18,910 nt of DNA, from the NCBI GenBank assembly GCA_946480965.1, contig CAMLMI010000047.1:1-18910 (forward strand), in the 5' to 3' direction. Position numbers and translations under genes: made by a program. Origin of the DNA: an uncultured Verrucomicrobiales bacterium (GTDB lineage Bacteria > Verrucomicrobiota > Verrucomicrobiae > Limisphaerales > CANJSG01). Below the pieces are notes generated by a model. That model did not search any database. It saw only the letters and a list, made by a program, of their open reading frames with translations, and had not been told where the DNA came from. The stretch's first letter is position 1. Each line of letters begins with the position of its first letter. This document shows, in pieces, positions 1 to 9,565 of this stretch.

Positions 1-12
1 GAGGCGTTCTCT

Positions 13-92
13 GGCCGAAGTGCGTCTTGGCCGGCGGGGACGCCGACGCTATGGCGACCGGGATGGTTGCGCTACGGCGGATTGGAGCCGCC
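13..92. repeat. Cluster of small hairpins (REP-like), upstream of galE
   Basis: Four short stem-loops lie in about 80 bases: GGCC(g)AAG/CTTGGCC at 13-32, CGGCG-GGGA-CGCCG at 32-45, GCGACC/GGTTGC (one G-U pair) around a GGGAT loop at 54-70, and GGCGG/CCGCC at 76-92. Two of them share a GGGA-type loop. No reading frame through this stretch looks like a protein family. The frame that continues upstream from galE would give galE an atypical 38-residue extension. I read the stretch as extragenic palindromic repeat DNA. I cannot tell whether it is one mobile unit or remnants of several. Confidence 0.45.
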
Positions 93-140
93 TTCCTGCT
101 TGTTGTGTCCCGGCGGCAGTTCTCCGTAGTCTCCGCGCCG

Positions 141-1112
141 ATGAACATCTTTGTCACGGGCGGCGCGGGTTACATCGGATCGGTTTTCGTCGAGGAAGCG
201 CTCAACGCGGGGCACACGGTCACGGTCTATGACAACCTGACCGAGGGCCACCGCGCGGCGGTCGATCCCCGGGCGACCTTCGTCTTCGGCGACTTCAACG
301 ACCGGGCCGACATCTTCGGCGCGGTCCAGTCGGCGAAGCCCGAGGCGGTCATCCATTTTGCGGCCAACGCGCTCGTCGGCGAGTCGATGACCACGCCGTC
401 GAAGTATTTCCGGAACAACGTGTCCGGCGGGCTCAACCTGCTGGACGCCGCGCGCGAGAACGGGGTGAAGAAGTTCGTCTTCAGCTCCACCTGCGCCACC
501 TACGGCACGCCCGACCGCGTGCCCATCGACGAGCTCACGACCCAGAGCCCGGTCAATCCCTACGGCGAGTCCAAGCTGATGTTCGAGAAGATCCTCCAGT
601 GGTATCACCGGATCCACGGGCTGGAGTTCGTCGCTTTCCGCTACTTCAACGCCGCCGGCGCGAGCGAGCGTTTCGGCGAGGCCCACCGCGTCGAGACCCA
701 CATCATCCCGAACGTGCTGCGCGTCGCGCTTGGCCAGGCCACGGAGTGCCAGATCTTCGGCACCGACTATCCGACGCCCGACGGCACCTGCATCCGTGAC
801 TACATCCACATCGTCGATCTGGCCCAGGCCCATCTGCTCGCGCTCCAGCCGGGCAAGTGCGGCTTCTACAATCTCGGCAACGGCGACGGCTACAGCGTCC
901 GCGAAGTCATCCAGACCTGCGAGAAGGTCTCCGGCAAACCGATCAAGGCCGTGGAGAAGGACCGTCGTCCCGGCGATCCGCCGCGCCTCGTTGCCGCCGC
1001 GAACAAGGCGATCCACGAACTGGGCTGGAAGCCGAAGTATCCCAAGCTGGAGGACATCGTCCGCACGGCGTGGAACTGGCATGTGAAGCATCCGAAGGGG
1101 TATGGGGAGTGA
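141..1112 (+). CDS. galE: UDP-glucose 4-epimerase
   Basis: This 323-residue cytoplasmic NAD-dependent epimerase of the extended short-chain dehydrogenase family interconverts UDP-glucose and UDP-galactose for polysaccharide synthesis. The Rossmann glycine motif GGAGYIG is at residues 7-13, directly after the first beta strand. The catalytic serine/threonine cluster SST is at 115-117, and the YxxxK pair is Y141/K145 in NPYGESK. RYFNAAGA and the RDYIHIVDLA segment are typical of GalE rather than other epimerases. The ATG at 141 was chosen because GalE proteins begin with the Rossmann strand. The open frame extends to 27, but that would add a 38-residue tail lying in a hairpin cluster. There is no strong Shine-Dalgarno sequence. 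The length is close to the family norm of about 330. No partner gene is adjacent on the left within the window; gmd and fcl lie about 14 kb away. Confidence 0.93.
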   Translation: MNIFVTGGAGYIGSVFVEEALNAGHTVTVYDNLTEGHRAAVDPRATFVFGDFNDRADIFGAVQSAKPEAVIHFAANALVGESMTTPSKYFRNNVSGGLNLLDAARENGVKKFVFSSTCATYGTPDRVPIDELTTQSPVNPYGESKLMFEKILQWYHRIHGLEFVAFRYFNAAGASERFGEAHRVETHIIPNVLRVALGQATECQIFGTDYPTPDGTCIRDYIHIVDLAQAHLLALQPGKCGFYNLGNGDGYSVREVIQTCEKVSGKPIKAVEKDRRPGDPPRLVAAANKAIHELGWKPKYPKLEDIVRTAWNWHVKHPKGYGE

Positions 1113-1116
1113 GTCG

Positions 1117-1335
1117 CGGAAGTTCAGCGCCGGAGGCGCGGTAGAACTTAGCCCCGGGCGTGAGCCCGGGGTTGGAGGCTCCAAGCTCACGAGCCCTGAA
1201 AGGGCGACAGAAAATCCTTCGATTGAAGGTCCCAACCTTCTGCCGCCCCTCCGGGGCTTGGTTCCTCTCTCGCCTACTACCCCACAGCTCACGCTGTGGG
1301 CTAAAGTCTACCGCTGCTCCGCAGCTGAAATTCCG
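1117..1335. repeat. Nested inverted array of hairpins (REP/BIME-like element)
   Basis: This 219-base element starts five bases after the galE stop. It is built as A-B-centre-B'-A'. Arm A (1117-1171) and arm A' (1279-1335, inverted) share nearly all linker bases, for example GCGGTAGA, TTAGCCC and CGTGAG. Each arm contains two hairpins whose stems differ by paired substitutions: GCC/GGC against TGC/GCA, and CGGG/CCCG against ACAG/CTGT. Inner modules B (1191-1210) and B' (1241-1260) form GCCCT-GAA-AGGGC and GCCCC-GGA-GGGGC. The centre folds as CCTTC-GATT-GAAGG (1216-1229). Another small stem, TTGGAG/CTCCAA, is at 1172-1184. The open frames crossing it are artefacts. The resemblance to extragenic palindromic repeats common in Verrucomicrobiota is from memory. 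Confidence 0.8.
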
Positions 1336-1496
1336 ACAGCGCATCTGCTGGGACTCCGTTGCACAGGGCATGATATGTGTGGGTGAACTCTGGGGCTGGC
1401 CGTTTCAGTTCCGTTCCTCGGGTGCGGCTCGGACAAAGATGTGAATAGCCGCCGCTTGCCTCGGGTCGGCTCATCCGTAGCTTTCCGCCAGTTCCA
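1336..1496 (+). other. Intergenic region upstream of the PVC haem protein gene
   Basis: This is the remainder of the 384-base gap between galE and the haem-protein gene. It presumably contains the promoter, but I cannot point to a convincing -35/-10 pair. A near-direct repeat, CCTCGGGTGCGGCTC (1416-1430) and CCTCGGGTCGGCTC (1459-1472), lies 43 bases apart. I see no gene and no Shine-Dalgarno sequence before the ATG. Confidence 0.4.
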
Positions 1497-4061
1497 ATGA
1501 CCATGTCGCGACTCCAGCATTCCCTCACGGCCGGGCTCCTGTTGCTTGCCTCGGCCGCCGCGTTCGCCCAGAGCGGCGACAAGGCCGGCGAAAAGCAGGA
1601 GAGCCGCGTGCCCGCCGAATTGATCCCGCCCGCGCCGGTGCTGTCGCCGGAGGATTCGCTCAAGACCTTCGTGCTGGAGCCCGGGTTCCGCATCGAACTC
1701 GTCGCCGCCGAGCCGTTGGTGCAGTCGCCCGTGGCCCTACAGTTCGACGGCAACGGCCGCCTCTGGGTGGTGGAGATGGTCGGCTACATGCCGAATCCCG
1801 ACGGCACGGGCGAAACGGAGCCGCGCGGCAACATCGTCGTGCTGGAGGACACGGATGGCGACGGCCGGATGGATAAACGCCGCGTCTTCGCCGACAAGCT
1901 GGTCATGCCCCGCGCGTTGTCGCTGATGCACGGCGGCGTGCTGGTGGCGGAGCCGCCCAAGCTGTGGTTCTACCCGATCAACGACGACCTCACCGCCGGT
2001 CCGCGCGAAGAGGTGGCCGGGGACTACGCGGAGCAGAACGATCCCAAGCGCGGCGCGCAGTCGAATCCCGAGCACGCGTCCAACGGCCTGATGTGGGCCC
2101 TCGACAACTGGATCTACAGCGCGAACCACACGACGCGCTTCCGCAACGTGGACGGAACCTGGAAGCGCGAGAGCACGATCTTCCGCGGCCAGTGGGGCAT
2201 CTCCCAAGACAACCACGGTCGGCTCGTTTACAACTCGAACAGCGACCAGTTCCGCATCGACCTCGTGCCTTCCGCCTACTTCGCGCGGAACCCGAACCTC
2301 CGCTCGCCAGTCGGCCTCAACGCCAAGCCCATCGACGACCAGCGCACCTATCCCATCCGCGTGAACCCCGGCGTGAACCGCGGCTACCAGCCGGGCACGC
2401 TGCGCGACGACGGCAAGCTGCGCGTCTTCACCGCCGCGTCCGGTCCGGTGATCTATCGCGGCGATAATTTTCCCGCCGAATATCGGGGCAACGCCTTCGT
2501 GCCGGAGCCTTCGGGCAACCTGATCAAGCGGAACATCCTCTCCGACGAGAACGGCGTGCTGACCGGCAAGCAGGCCTGGAGCGACAAGGAATTCCTCGCC
2601 TCCACCGAGGAGCGGTTCCGCCCGGTGAACCTCTACAACGGGCCCGACGGGGCGCTCTACATCGTGGACATGCACCGGGGCCTCATCCAGCACCGCATCT
2701 ACCTCACCAGCTACCTGCGCGCGCAGACCGAGTCGCGCAATCTACAAGCTCCGGTGGACATGGGCCGCATCTACCGCGTGGTGCACGAGGGCAAGAAGCC
2801 GGGACCATCGCCGAAGCTGGAAACGGCCTCGGTGAAGGAACGGATCGAAGCGCTCTCGCATCCCAACGGCTGGTGGCGCGACACCGCACAGCGGCTGCTC
2901 GTCACGAGCCAGGACGAGGATCTCGGACCGCAGTTGGCCAAGGTCGCCACCAGCGGAGCTTCCGCTCTGGGCCGGCTGCACGCGCTCTGGACGCTGGAAG
3001 GCTTGAACCAGCTCGACACCGAGACGGTGCTCGCGGCCTTGAACGACAAGGACGCCAAGGTCCGCGCGGCGGCGATCCGGTTGAGCGAGGTGCAGATGCG
3101 CCTGGGCCAGACGGCGACCTTCCTGCCCAAGCTTTCCGCGCTGGCCCAGGACACGCACGGCGATGTCCAGCTCCAGCTCGCGTTGACCCTGGGAATGCTC
3201 CACGAACCCGCGGCGCTCGAAGCCATGCGCGTCATCGCGCGGCAATCCGGCGCGAATCCCGTGGTGCGCGACGCGCTGCTCTCCGGGCTGTGGAAGCGCG
3301 AAGGCGAGTTCCTGGAGCGGATGTTGGCCGAGAATTCTCCGGCCACGCGCAAGGCCGTCTCCGAAGTGGTCGCCGGGTTGGCCCGCTGCATCATGGTCGA
3401 GGCCAAGGCTCCCACGGTCGGCAAGATGTTCGATCTGCTGGCCAAGGCCGAGGACTGGCAGCAGGACGCGGCCCTGGCGGCGCTGGCCGATCTGGCGGCG
3501 AAGAGCCGGTCGCCCAAGCGCGTGATGTTTCCCGAGGAGCCGGCGGCGTTTCGCGGATTCGAGGCCTCGTCGCGCGACCAGGTGAAGGCTCACGCGGCCA
3601 AGATCGCCGGACTGATCACTTGGCCCGGCCAGCCCGGTTATGTGCCGCCTCCGGTCGTGCCGCCGTTGACCGTGGCGGAGAAGGCGCAGTTCGAGGAGGG
3701 CAAGGGGCTCTATCTCTCCACCTGCGGCACCTGCCACCAGTTGAACGGGCTGGGCCTCGACGGCTTGGCCCCGCCCTTGGCGGAGTCCGAGTGGGTCAAC
3801 GGTCCGGCTGAACGCCTCATCCGCATCGTCCTGCACGGGGTCCGCGGGCCCATCGAGGTCATCGGCCGGCGCTACGACATGGAGATGCCGGGCCTCGGGG
3901 CGATGGACGATGCGCAGCTCGCCGCGATGATCACCTACGTGCGCCGCGAGTGGGACAACACCGGCAGCCCCGTGACCGCCGAAGACGTGGCCAAGGTCCG
4001 CAAGGCCACCGCCGACCGCCAGGAAGCCTGGACGGCGGCCGAACTGCTGAAGGCGAACTGA
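1497..4061 (+). CDS. Secreted PVC-type haem-binding CxxCH protein with dehydrogenase-like propeller and HEAT-like repeats
   Basis: This 854-residue exported protein carries a signal peptide at residues 1-24 (hydrophobic run TAGLLLLASAAAFA, likely cleaved AFA|Q). Residues 50-430 resemble the PVC 'membrane-bound dehydrogenase' N-terminal domain, a beta-propeller related to sugar/sorbosone dehydrogenases, with segments such as LWVVEMVGYMPNPDG and GPDGALYIVDMHRG. Residues 440-640 are alpha-helical and HEAT-like, starting at GWWRDTAQRLL. A C-terminal class I cytochrome c domain has the haem motif CGTCH at 743-747, with M797 as a plausible distal ligand. Such proteins are assumed to be periplasmic oxidoreductases acting on sugars or polysaccharide breakdown products; the substrate is unknown. 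A second ATG at 1503 is equally possible. The gene stands alone: a repeat element precedes it and a convergent gene follows. Family assignment is firm and the enzymatic role is inferred. Confidence 0.9.
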   Translation: MTMSRLQHSLTAGLLLLASAAAFAQSGDKAGEKQESRVPAELIPPAPVLSPEDSLKTFVLEPGFRIELVAAEPLVQSPVALQFDGNGRLWVVEMVGYMPNPDGTGETEPRGNIVVLEDTDGDGRMDKRRVFADKLVMPRALSLMHGGVLVAEPPKLWFYPINDDLTAGPREEVAGDYAEQNDPKRGAQSNPEHASNGLMWALDNWIYSANHTTRFRNVDGTWKRESTIFRGQWGISQDNHGRLVYNSNSDQFRIDLVPSAYFARNPNLRSPVGLNAKPIDDQRTYPIRVNPGVNRGYQPGTLRDDGKLRVFTAASGPVIYRGDNFPAEYRGNAFVPEPSGNLIKRNILSDENGVLTGKQAWSDKEFLASTEERFRPVNLYNGPDGALYIVDMHRGLIQHRIYLTSYLRAQTESRNLQAPVDMGRIYRVVHEGKKPGPSPKLETASVKERIEALSHPNGWWRDTAQRLLVTSQDEDLGPQLAKVATSGASALGRLHALWTLEGLNQLDTETVLAALNDKDAKVRAAAIRLSEVQMRLGQTATFLPKLSALAQDTHGDVQLQLALTLGMLHEPAALEAMRVIARQSGANPVVRDALLSGLWKREGEFLERMLAENSPATRKAVSEVVAGLARCIMVEAKAPTVGKMFDLLAKAEDWQQDAALAALADLAAKSRSPKRVMFPEEPAAFRGFEASSRDQVKAHAAKIAGLITWPGQPGYVPPPVVPPLTVAEKAQFEEGKGLYLSTCGTCHQLNGLGLDGLAPPLAESEWVNGPAERLIRIVLHGVRGPIEVIGRRYDMEMPGLGAMDDAQLAAMITYVRREWDNTGSPVTAEDVAKVRKATADRQEAWTAAELLKAN

Positions 4062-4071
4062 TCCGTCGGAA

Positions 4072-4096
4072 GGCGTCGGCCGCTCGGCCCGACGCC
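4072..4096. terminator. Possible two-way terminator between convergent genes
   Basis: An 8-bp perfect GC-rich stem, GGCGTCGG (4072-4079) and CCGACGCC (4089-4096), with a 9-base loop sits in the 56-base gap between two convergent genes. It is flanked by AA on the left and CTT on the right but lacks a real T tract on either strand. Position supports it more than sequence. Confidence 0.45.
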
Positions 4097-4117
4097 CTTG
4101 CCGTCGCCGGACGGGAA

Positions 4118-6382
4118 TCAACGGGTTTTACGGGCGGAGTCGGGCAGGGGAGCGGAAGGGTCCACCAGACCATTGCGTCCGGGGGCGGCGGTGGTGCGAC
4201 GCGCGGCCAAGGGCAAGCGGCTGCGTTCGGCGGCGGCCCGGGCGGCGGCGCGACCGCGCAGGGGACGGTGGACCTGCTTCGCGTAGGAGTGGAGCAGCGT
4301 TTCTGCAGGAAGGCCGGAGACGTCGAGGCCGCTGCGGGTCAGTTTCCAGTGGTCCTCGACGATGCAAGCCTGCTGCTCCGGGGTGAAGCGGGCCAGGTCG
4401 CCGCCGTTCCGCTCGAGATCGGCCGCCGAATAGGCGCGGGCCGTGCGCAACTGGGCGCAGGTGAGGTGGAACTGGTAGATCGGCCCGGTCTGCATGCCCT
4501 GCCAGACGTGGACCAGCTCGTGGATCAGGGTGGAGAAATACGCGTCGTCGGCCCGCACCAGATCCGGCTGGGGGAAGTTCAGCAGATACATCGTGGTGAA
4601 GGGCGCGCGCGAATTGAGCCACTGGACGACATCGGCCGGGATCTGGCCGGTGGCCAGCTTCACGCGGGCGAGGTCGATGGAGGAGCCGAAGACCGCCTCG
4701 GCCTCCTGGCGTTCGCGTTCGTTCAGCCCGCGGATTCCGCCCCAGATCTCGAAGAGCGTGGAGACGGCGAGGAAGAGCGCGGCGGGACCGGTCTCGGCGG
4801 CGGCCTTGAGCAGGTCCAGCGGCGTGCGGCCGAGCGAGAGCAGGCCCTCGAAGAGCGTCTTGCGGAAGCCTTCCATCACGTCGGTCAGGATCGACCGCAC
4901 GACATCGGTCAGGCGGACGCCGATCTGGAGCAGTCCTTCGAGCGTGCCGGTGACCGCGTCCTGCAAGCCGGTGGCGACCGCCATCAGGATCTCGCCGACG
5001 GGGATGCCCGCGCCGACCATGGCGCGGAGCACGGAGTGGAAGCCGAGCTTGGTCAGCTTTTGGCTCTCCTTGAGCAGGGAAGCGAGCGGCTGGCCGCTGC
5101 GCAGCAGGGCCGAGAGCAGCACGCGCCCGGACTCCTGCGGCTGGCGGATGAGGAATTCGAGGATCTCCGAGGTCTTGCGCCCCGCCGCGATCAGGGCCGC
5201 GACCACTTCGCGCACGACGCTGGCGGACTCGCTGGCCACGGCGGAGAGGATCTCCTGGGGCTTGGTGCCGACCCGGAGAAGCGCCTGGACGGTGCCGCGC
5301 GCGAGGTCGGGCGTCATGTTGGCCACGGCGGCGAGCATGTCGCGGAGCGAGCGGCCGGCATCGAGCACGCCCTGGACGACGGCTTCGAGGACCGCGCCGG
5401 GCTGGGCCGCGGCCGAGGCCAGCACGGCCCCTGCGGTCTGGCCGATCTCGGAAAGGTGCTGCGCGACGAGCCGAGCGGCGGCGGGGCTTTGGCGCGCGGC
5501 CATCGCGACCATTTCGGAAAGGCGCTTGCCCAGATCGATCAATGCCTGGAGCACGCTCTTGATGGTCTCGCCCGGCTGCGTCACCGCCCAGGCCACCACG
5601 TCCTCGATGTCGTGTCCGGCATCCAGCGCGCCGTGGACGAACTTCTTCAGGACCAGGGAGCCGTGCTCCGCCGCCTGAGCCAGCACCTGCGTCAACGGCC
5701 GCCCGGCCTTCTGGAGAATGGCGATGAAGTCCGCGACCTCGTTCACCGCGCGGTTGGCGATGTCGTCGATGACCGCCGCCCAAAGATCGGCCGAATGCTC
5801 CACCGCGTCCGCGAGGGTCCTGGCCGACGCGCCGATCTTGGAGCCTCCGTCCTCGATCCATCCGGCGACTTCGCCGACGAGCCCCTTGGACTTCTTCGGG
5901 CTGGCGGAGCGGCCCCGGCTCTTCTTGGGCCGACCGGCGGCGGAGTTTTCGCGGACGGCTTTGCCCGCCAGGCGGAACCATTCCGCAAGCCCCGAGGGCG
6001 ACAGTTCGGCGGCCTGATAATCGGCGGCGAAGAGCCTGGCCTTGGCCGGGGTCATGGTCGCGAGGTGATGGGCGAAAAGCAGCTCCGTGCCGGAAGTCTT
6101 GTAGGCGTCCAGCACCGCGCGGCGCAGGGCGGTCTGCTTGGGCGTCAGCTCGGTGGCCCAGGCGATCAGCCTGGGCGAAACGGCGATGGTTTTCTCCAGC
6201 GACGCTCCTCCGCCCATGAGACCGGCGGCGAAGGCCGCGACGGCTTCGGGCGACTGCTTGAGGGCGCCGTTCAGCGCCGGAAGCACATGGGCTTCGCCGA
6301 ATCCGCCCTTGCGCCACGAGGCGGCTGCGGCGGCCGGGGATGAAAAATCCAGCTTTTTGATGTCGAACTTCGCGGCAGGCAT
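4118..6382 (-). CDS. Tandem 29-residue helical-repeat protein with C-terminal HExxH (DUF4157-like) domain
   Basis: I do not recognise this 754-residue protein as a named gene. Residues 1-140 are mostly helical with no known motif, and 150-167 form a basic linker (GRPKKSRGRSASPKKSKG). Residues 227-546 are eleven back-to-back repeats, ten of 29 residues and one (the tenth) of 30. Each starts with Gly, is hydrophobic at positions 7-8, and has a second amphipathic helix ending in Leu-rich positions 26-27. A degenerate copy fits at 198-226. Residues 560-680 contain VFGSSIDLARVK, then HELVH at 621-625 followed by WQ, and a downstream EQQACIVED (669-677). That order resembles DUF4157 or Vgr-related putative zinc peptidase domains. 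The tail (700-754) is Arg/Ala/Pro-rich. No signal peptide is visible, so it is probably cytoplasmic or exported by a dedicated machine. It is transcribed divergently from pckA. The opposite strand is also open for 797 codons, but only this strand gives repeats and motifs. Confidence 0.85.
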   Translation of the reverse strand: MPAAKFDIKKLDFSSPAAAAASWRKGGFGEAHVLPALNGALKQSPEAVAAFAAGLMGGGASLEKTIAVSPRLIAWATELTPKQTALRRAVLDAYKTSGTELLFAHHLATMTPAKARLFAADYQAAELSPSGLAEWFRLAGKAVRENSAAGRPKKSRGRSASPKKSKGLVGEVAGWIEDGGSKIGASARTLADAVEHSADLWAAVIDDIANRAVNEVADFIAILQKAGRPLTQVLAQAAEHGSLVLKKFVHGALDAGHDIEDVVAWAVTQPGETIKSVLQALIDLGKRLSEMVAMAARQSPAAARLVAQHLSEIGQTAGAVLASAAAQPGAVLEAVVQGVLDAGRSLRDMLAAVANMTPDLARGTVQALLRVGTKPQEILSAVASESASVVREVVAALIAAGRKTSEILEFLIRQPQESGRVLLSALLRSGQPLASLLKESQKLTKLGFHSVLRAMVGAGIPVGEILMAVATGLQDAVTGTLEGLLQIGVRLTDVVRSILTDVMEGFRKTLFEGLLSLGRTPLDLLKAAAETGPAALFLAVSTLFEIWGGIRGLNERERQEAEAVFGSSIDLARVKLATGQIPADVVQWLNSRAPFTTMYLLNFPQPDLVRADDAYFSTLIHELVHVWQGMQTGPIYQFHLTCAQLRTARAYSAADLERNGGDLARFTPEQQACIVEDHWKLTRSGLDVSGLPAETLLHSYAKQVHRPLRGRAAARAAAERSRLPLAARRTTAAPGRNGLVDPSAPLPDSARKTR

Positions 6383-6555
6383 GGAGCGTAGAATGGGCTG
6401 GTCGAATCCCGAGGACCCCCAGACCTGAACCGACGCCGACGGCCCAAGTCAAGGCATCACATCGTGATCGCCAGCAGGGACGGTAGCAAAATGGGCAAGT
6501 CCTTGGCAAAATTGCGATTGCCGCGCCCGTGCCCCGCCGGTCCACTGAGCGTGCC
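6383..6555. promoter_or_regulatory. Divergent intergenic region with candidate operator repeats
   Basis: This 173-base region separates two divergent genes and must hold both promoters. It contains an interrupted palindrome, ATCAC-ATC-GTGAT (6456-6468), and a direct repeat, GCAAAATGG (6486-6494) and GCAAAATTG (6506-6514), spaced exactly 20 bases, about two helical turns. A TTGACT hexamer for the minus-strand gene lies at 6452-6447 without a good -10. No transcription factor can be named. Confidence 0.4.
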
Positions 6556-8145
<1,590 letters not shown>

Positions 8146-8221
8146 ACGGCCGGGCCGGGGAGCCGCCGCCGGACACAGAGAAAACTTGGAAAGCCGGATT
8201 CGCCGCCTAGCTTCTCGCGCG

Positions 8222-9550
8222 ATGTTGCGGTGGATCTTGAGCCGGATACTTGTGGTGGCCTGCGTCCTGGGCGGGATGACGGTCTGGGCGGCATCCACCA
8301 ATCGCGTCGTCATCATCTCCCCGCACAACGAGTCGATCCGGAACGAGTTCAGCCGGGCGTTCTCGCAGTGGCACCAGGTTAACTTCGGCGAACCGGCCAC
8401 GGTGGAATGGCGCGACGTGGGCGGCACCTCCGAGTCGTTGCGCTTCGTGAAGAGCGAATACGCCACCAAGCCGGAGAGCATCGGCATCGACCTGTTCTTC
8501 GGCGGCGGACCCGAGCCGTATCTCTTCCTCGCGGACCAGGGATTGGCCCAGGCGTATCGACCACCGGCGGAGGTCTTGGATGGGATTCCGCAGAACCATG
8601 GCGGCGTGGAGATCTACGACCCGCAGTTCCGCTGGTTCGGCGCGGCCCTGTCCAGCTTCGGCATCCTCCAGAACACGCGCATCCAGCGCATGACCGGACT
8701 GCCCTTCGCCGAAAAATGGACCGATCTCGCGCGGCCGGAGCTCTACGGCTGGGTCGGTGCCGGAGACCCGAGGAAGAGCGGCTCGATGAACACGATGTAT
8801 GAGACGCTGCTCCAGTTCTACGGCTGGGAGGAGGGCTGGAACTTGCTGGCGCGGATCGGCGGCAACGTGCGGCGCTTCGACCTCTTCTCCACCACCACGG
8901 CCAAGGACGTGACGCTCGGTGAAACGGCCTACGGATTGGCCATCGATTTCTACGGCTTCACCCAGGTGGCGCACGGCGGCCGGACCAATCTCGCGTTCGT
9001 GCTGCCCAAGGATTTCACCGCGTTGAACGCCGACGGCATAGCCATCCTGAAGGGCGCGCCGAACCTCGCGGCGGCCCGGCGCTTCATCGACTTCACGCTG
9101 GGTGAACCGGGCCAGAAGCTGTGGTTCGTCGAGAAGGGCCAGCCGGGCGGTGCGGTGGACGAAGCCATCGACCGCATGTGTGTTCGGCCCGCATTCTACA
9201 CCGAATTGAAGGACGTCTCGAACATCCAGTTCTCGCCCTTCGAGCTGGAGAGCGCCTTCAACTACAACAGCCAGTTGGCGCGAGACCGGCGCGACGTGGT
9301 GGCCGCGCTGATCGGCGCGCTGCTGGTGGACACGCACGACGAGCTGAAGGTCGGATGGAAAGCGTTGCTCCAGCGAAACCCCACGGAGGCGGAGCTGGCG
9401 GAATTCGGCTCCGTGCCCGTCACCGAAGCCGAAGCCTCGGCTCTCGCCGCGAAGGAGTGGAAAGATCCCGCCGCCCGCACACGATTGAAGATCGCCTGGC
9501 AAAGCTGGGCGCAGGCGAAGTATGGCCGGTTCGCCCACCCGAAAAAATGA
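8222..9550 (+). CDS. ABC transporter substrate-binding protein, iron(III)-type (extracellular solute-binding family 1)
   Basis: This 442-residue periplasmic solute-binding protein resembles Fe3+/2-aminoethylphosphonate/thiamine-type binding proteins. The N-terminus is a hydrophobic export signal, residues 1-24 (possible cleavage WAA|S). A cysteine in VVAC at 14 makes a lipoprotein possible, but the hydrophobic stretch before it is short. RVVIISPHNESIRNEF opens the first lobe, and GIDLFFGGGPEPY, FGILQNTR and the hinge-side KSGSMNTMYETLLQ follow the family order. GAPNLAAARRFIDFTL is the usual C-lobe helix. At 442 residues it is about 100 longer than typical members, with an extra helical C-terminus. 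A TTG at 8186 would add 12 Arg-rich residues. The next gene is an ABC ATPase of matching type, but no permease gene separates or follows them. The ligand cannot be inferred from sequence. Confidence 0.85.
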   Translation: MLRWILSRILVVACVLGGMTVWAASTNRVVIISPHNESIRNEFSRAFSQWHQVNFGEPATVEWRDVGGTSESLRFVKSEYATKPESIGIDLFFGGGPEPYLFLADQGLAQAYRPPAEVLDGIPQNHGGVEIYDPQFRWFGAALSSFGILQNTRIQRMTGLPFAEKWTDLARPELYGWVGAGDPRKSGSMNTMYETLLQFYGWEEGWNLLARIGGNVRRFDLFSTTTAKDVTLGETAYGLAIDFYGFTQVAHGGRTNLAFVLPKDFTALNADGIAILKGAPNLAAARRFIDFTLGEPGQKLWFVEKGQPGGAVDEAIDRMCVRPAFYTELKDVSNIQFSPFELESAFNYNSQLARDRRDVVAALIGALLVDTHDELKVGWKALLQRNPTEAELAEFGSVPVTEAEASALAAKEWKDPAARTRLKIAWQSWAQAKYGRFAHPKK

Positions 9551-9565
9551 GCGCCCCGATTCTTG

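Noticed and set aside
27..140. N-terminal extension of galE by 38 residues
   Set aside because: The galE family begins at the Rossmann strand; the extension overlaps hairpin DNA and lacks conserved character.
1102..1444. Two overlapping small plus-strand open frames (1102-1386 and 1160-1444) after galE
   Set aside because: They are mostly the palindromic element read as protein, with no family character of their own.
3950..6343. 797-codon open frame on the plus strand opposite the repeat/HExxH gene
   Set aside because: GC-rich antisense frames are often open. Its translation is low-complexity Gly/Arg/Gln/Asp with no motif, whereas the minus strand gives regular repeats and HExxH.
4118..6382. 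Idea that the window contains a full contractile injection or toxin system
   Set aside because: Only one gene has a domain reminiscent of such systems; neighbours are a haem protein and pckA, so no locus-level claim is supported.
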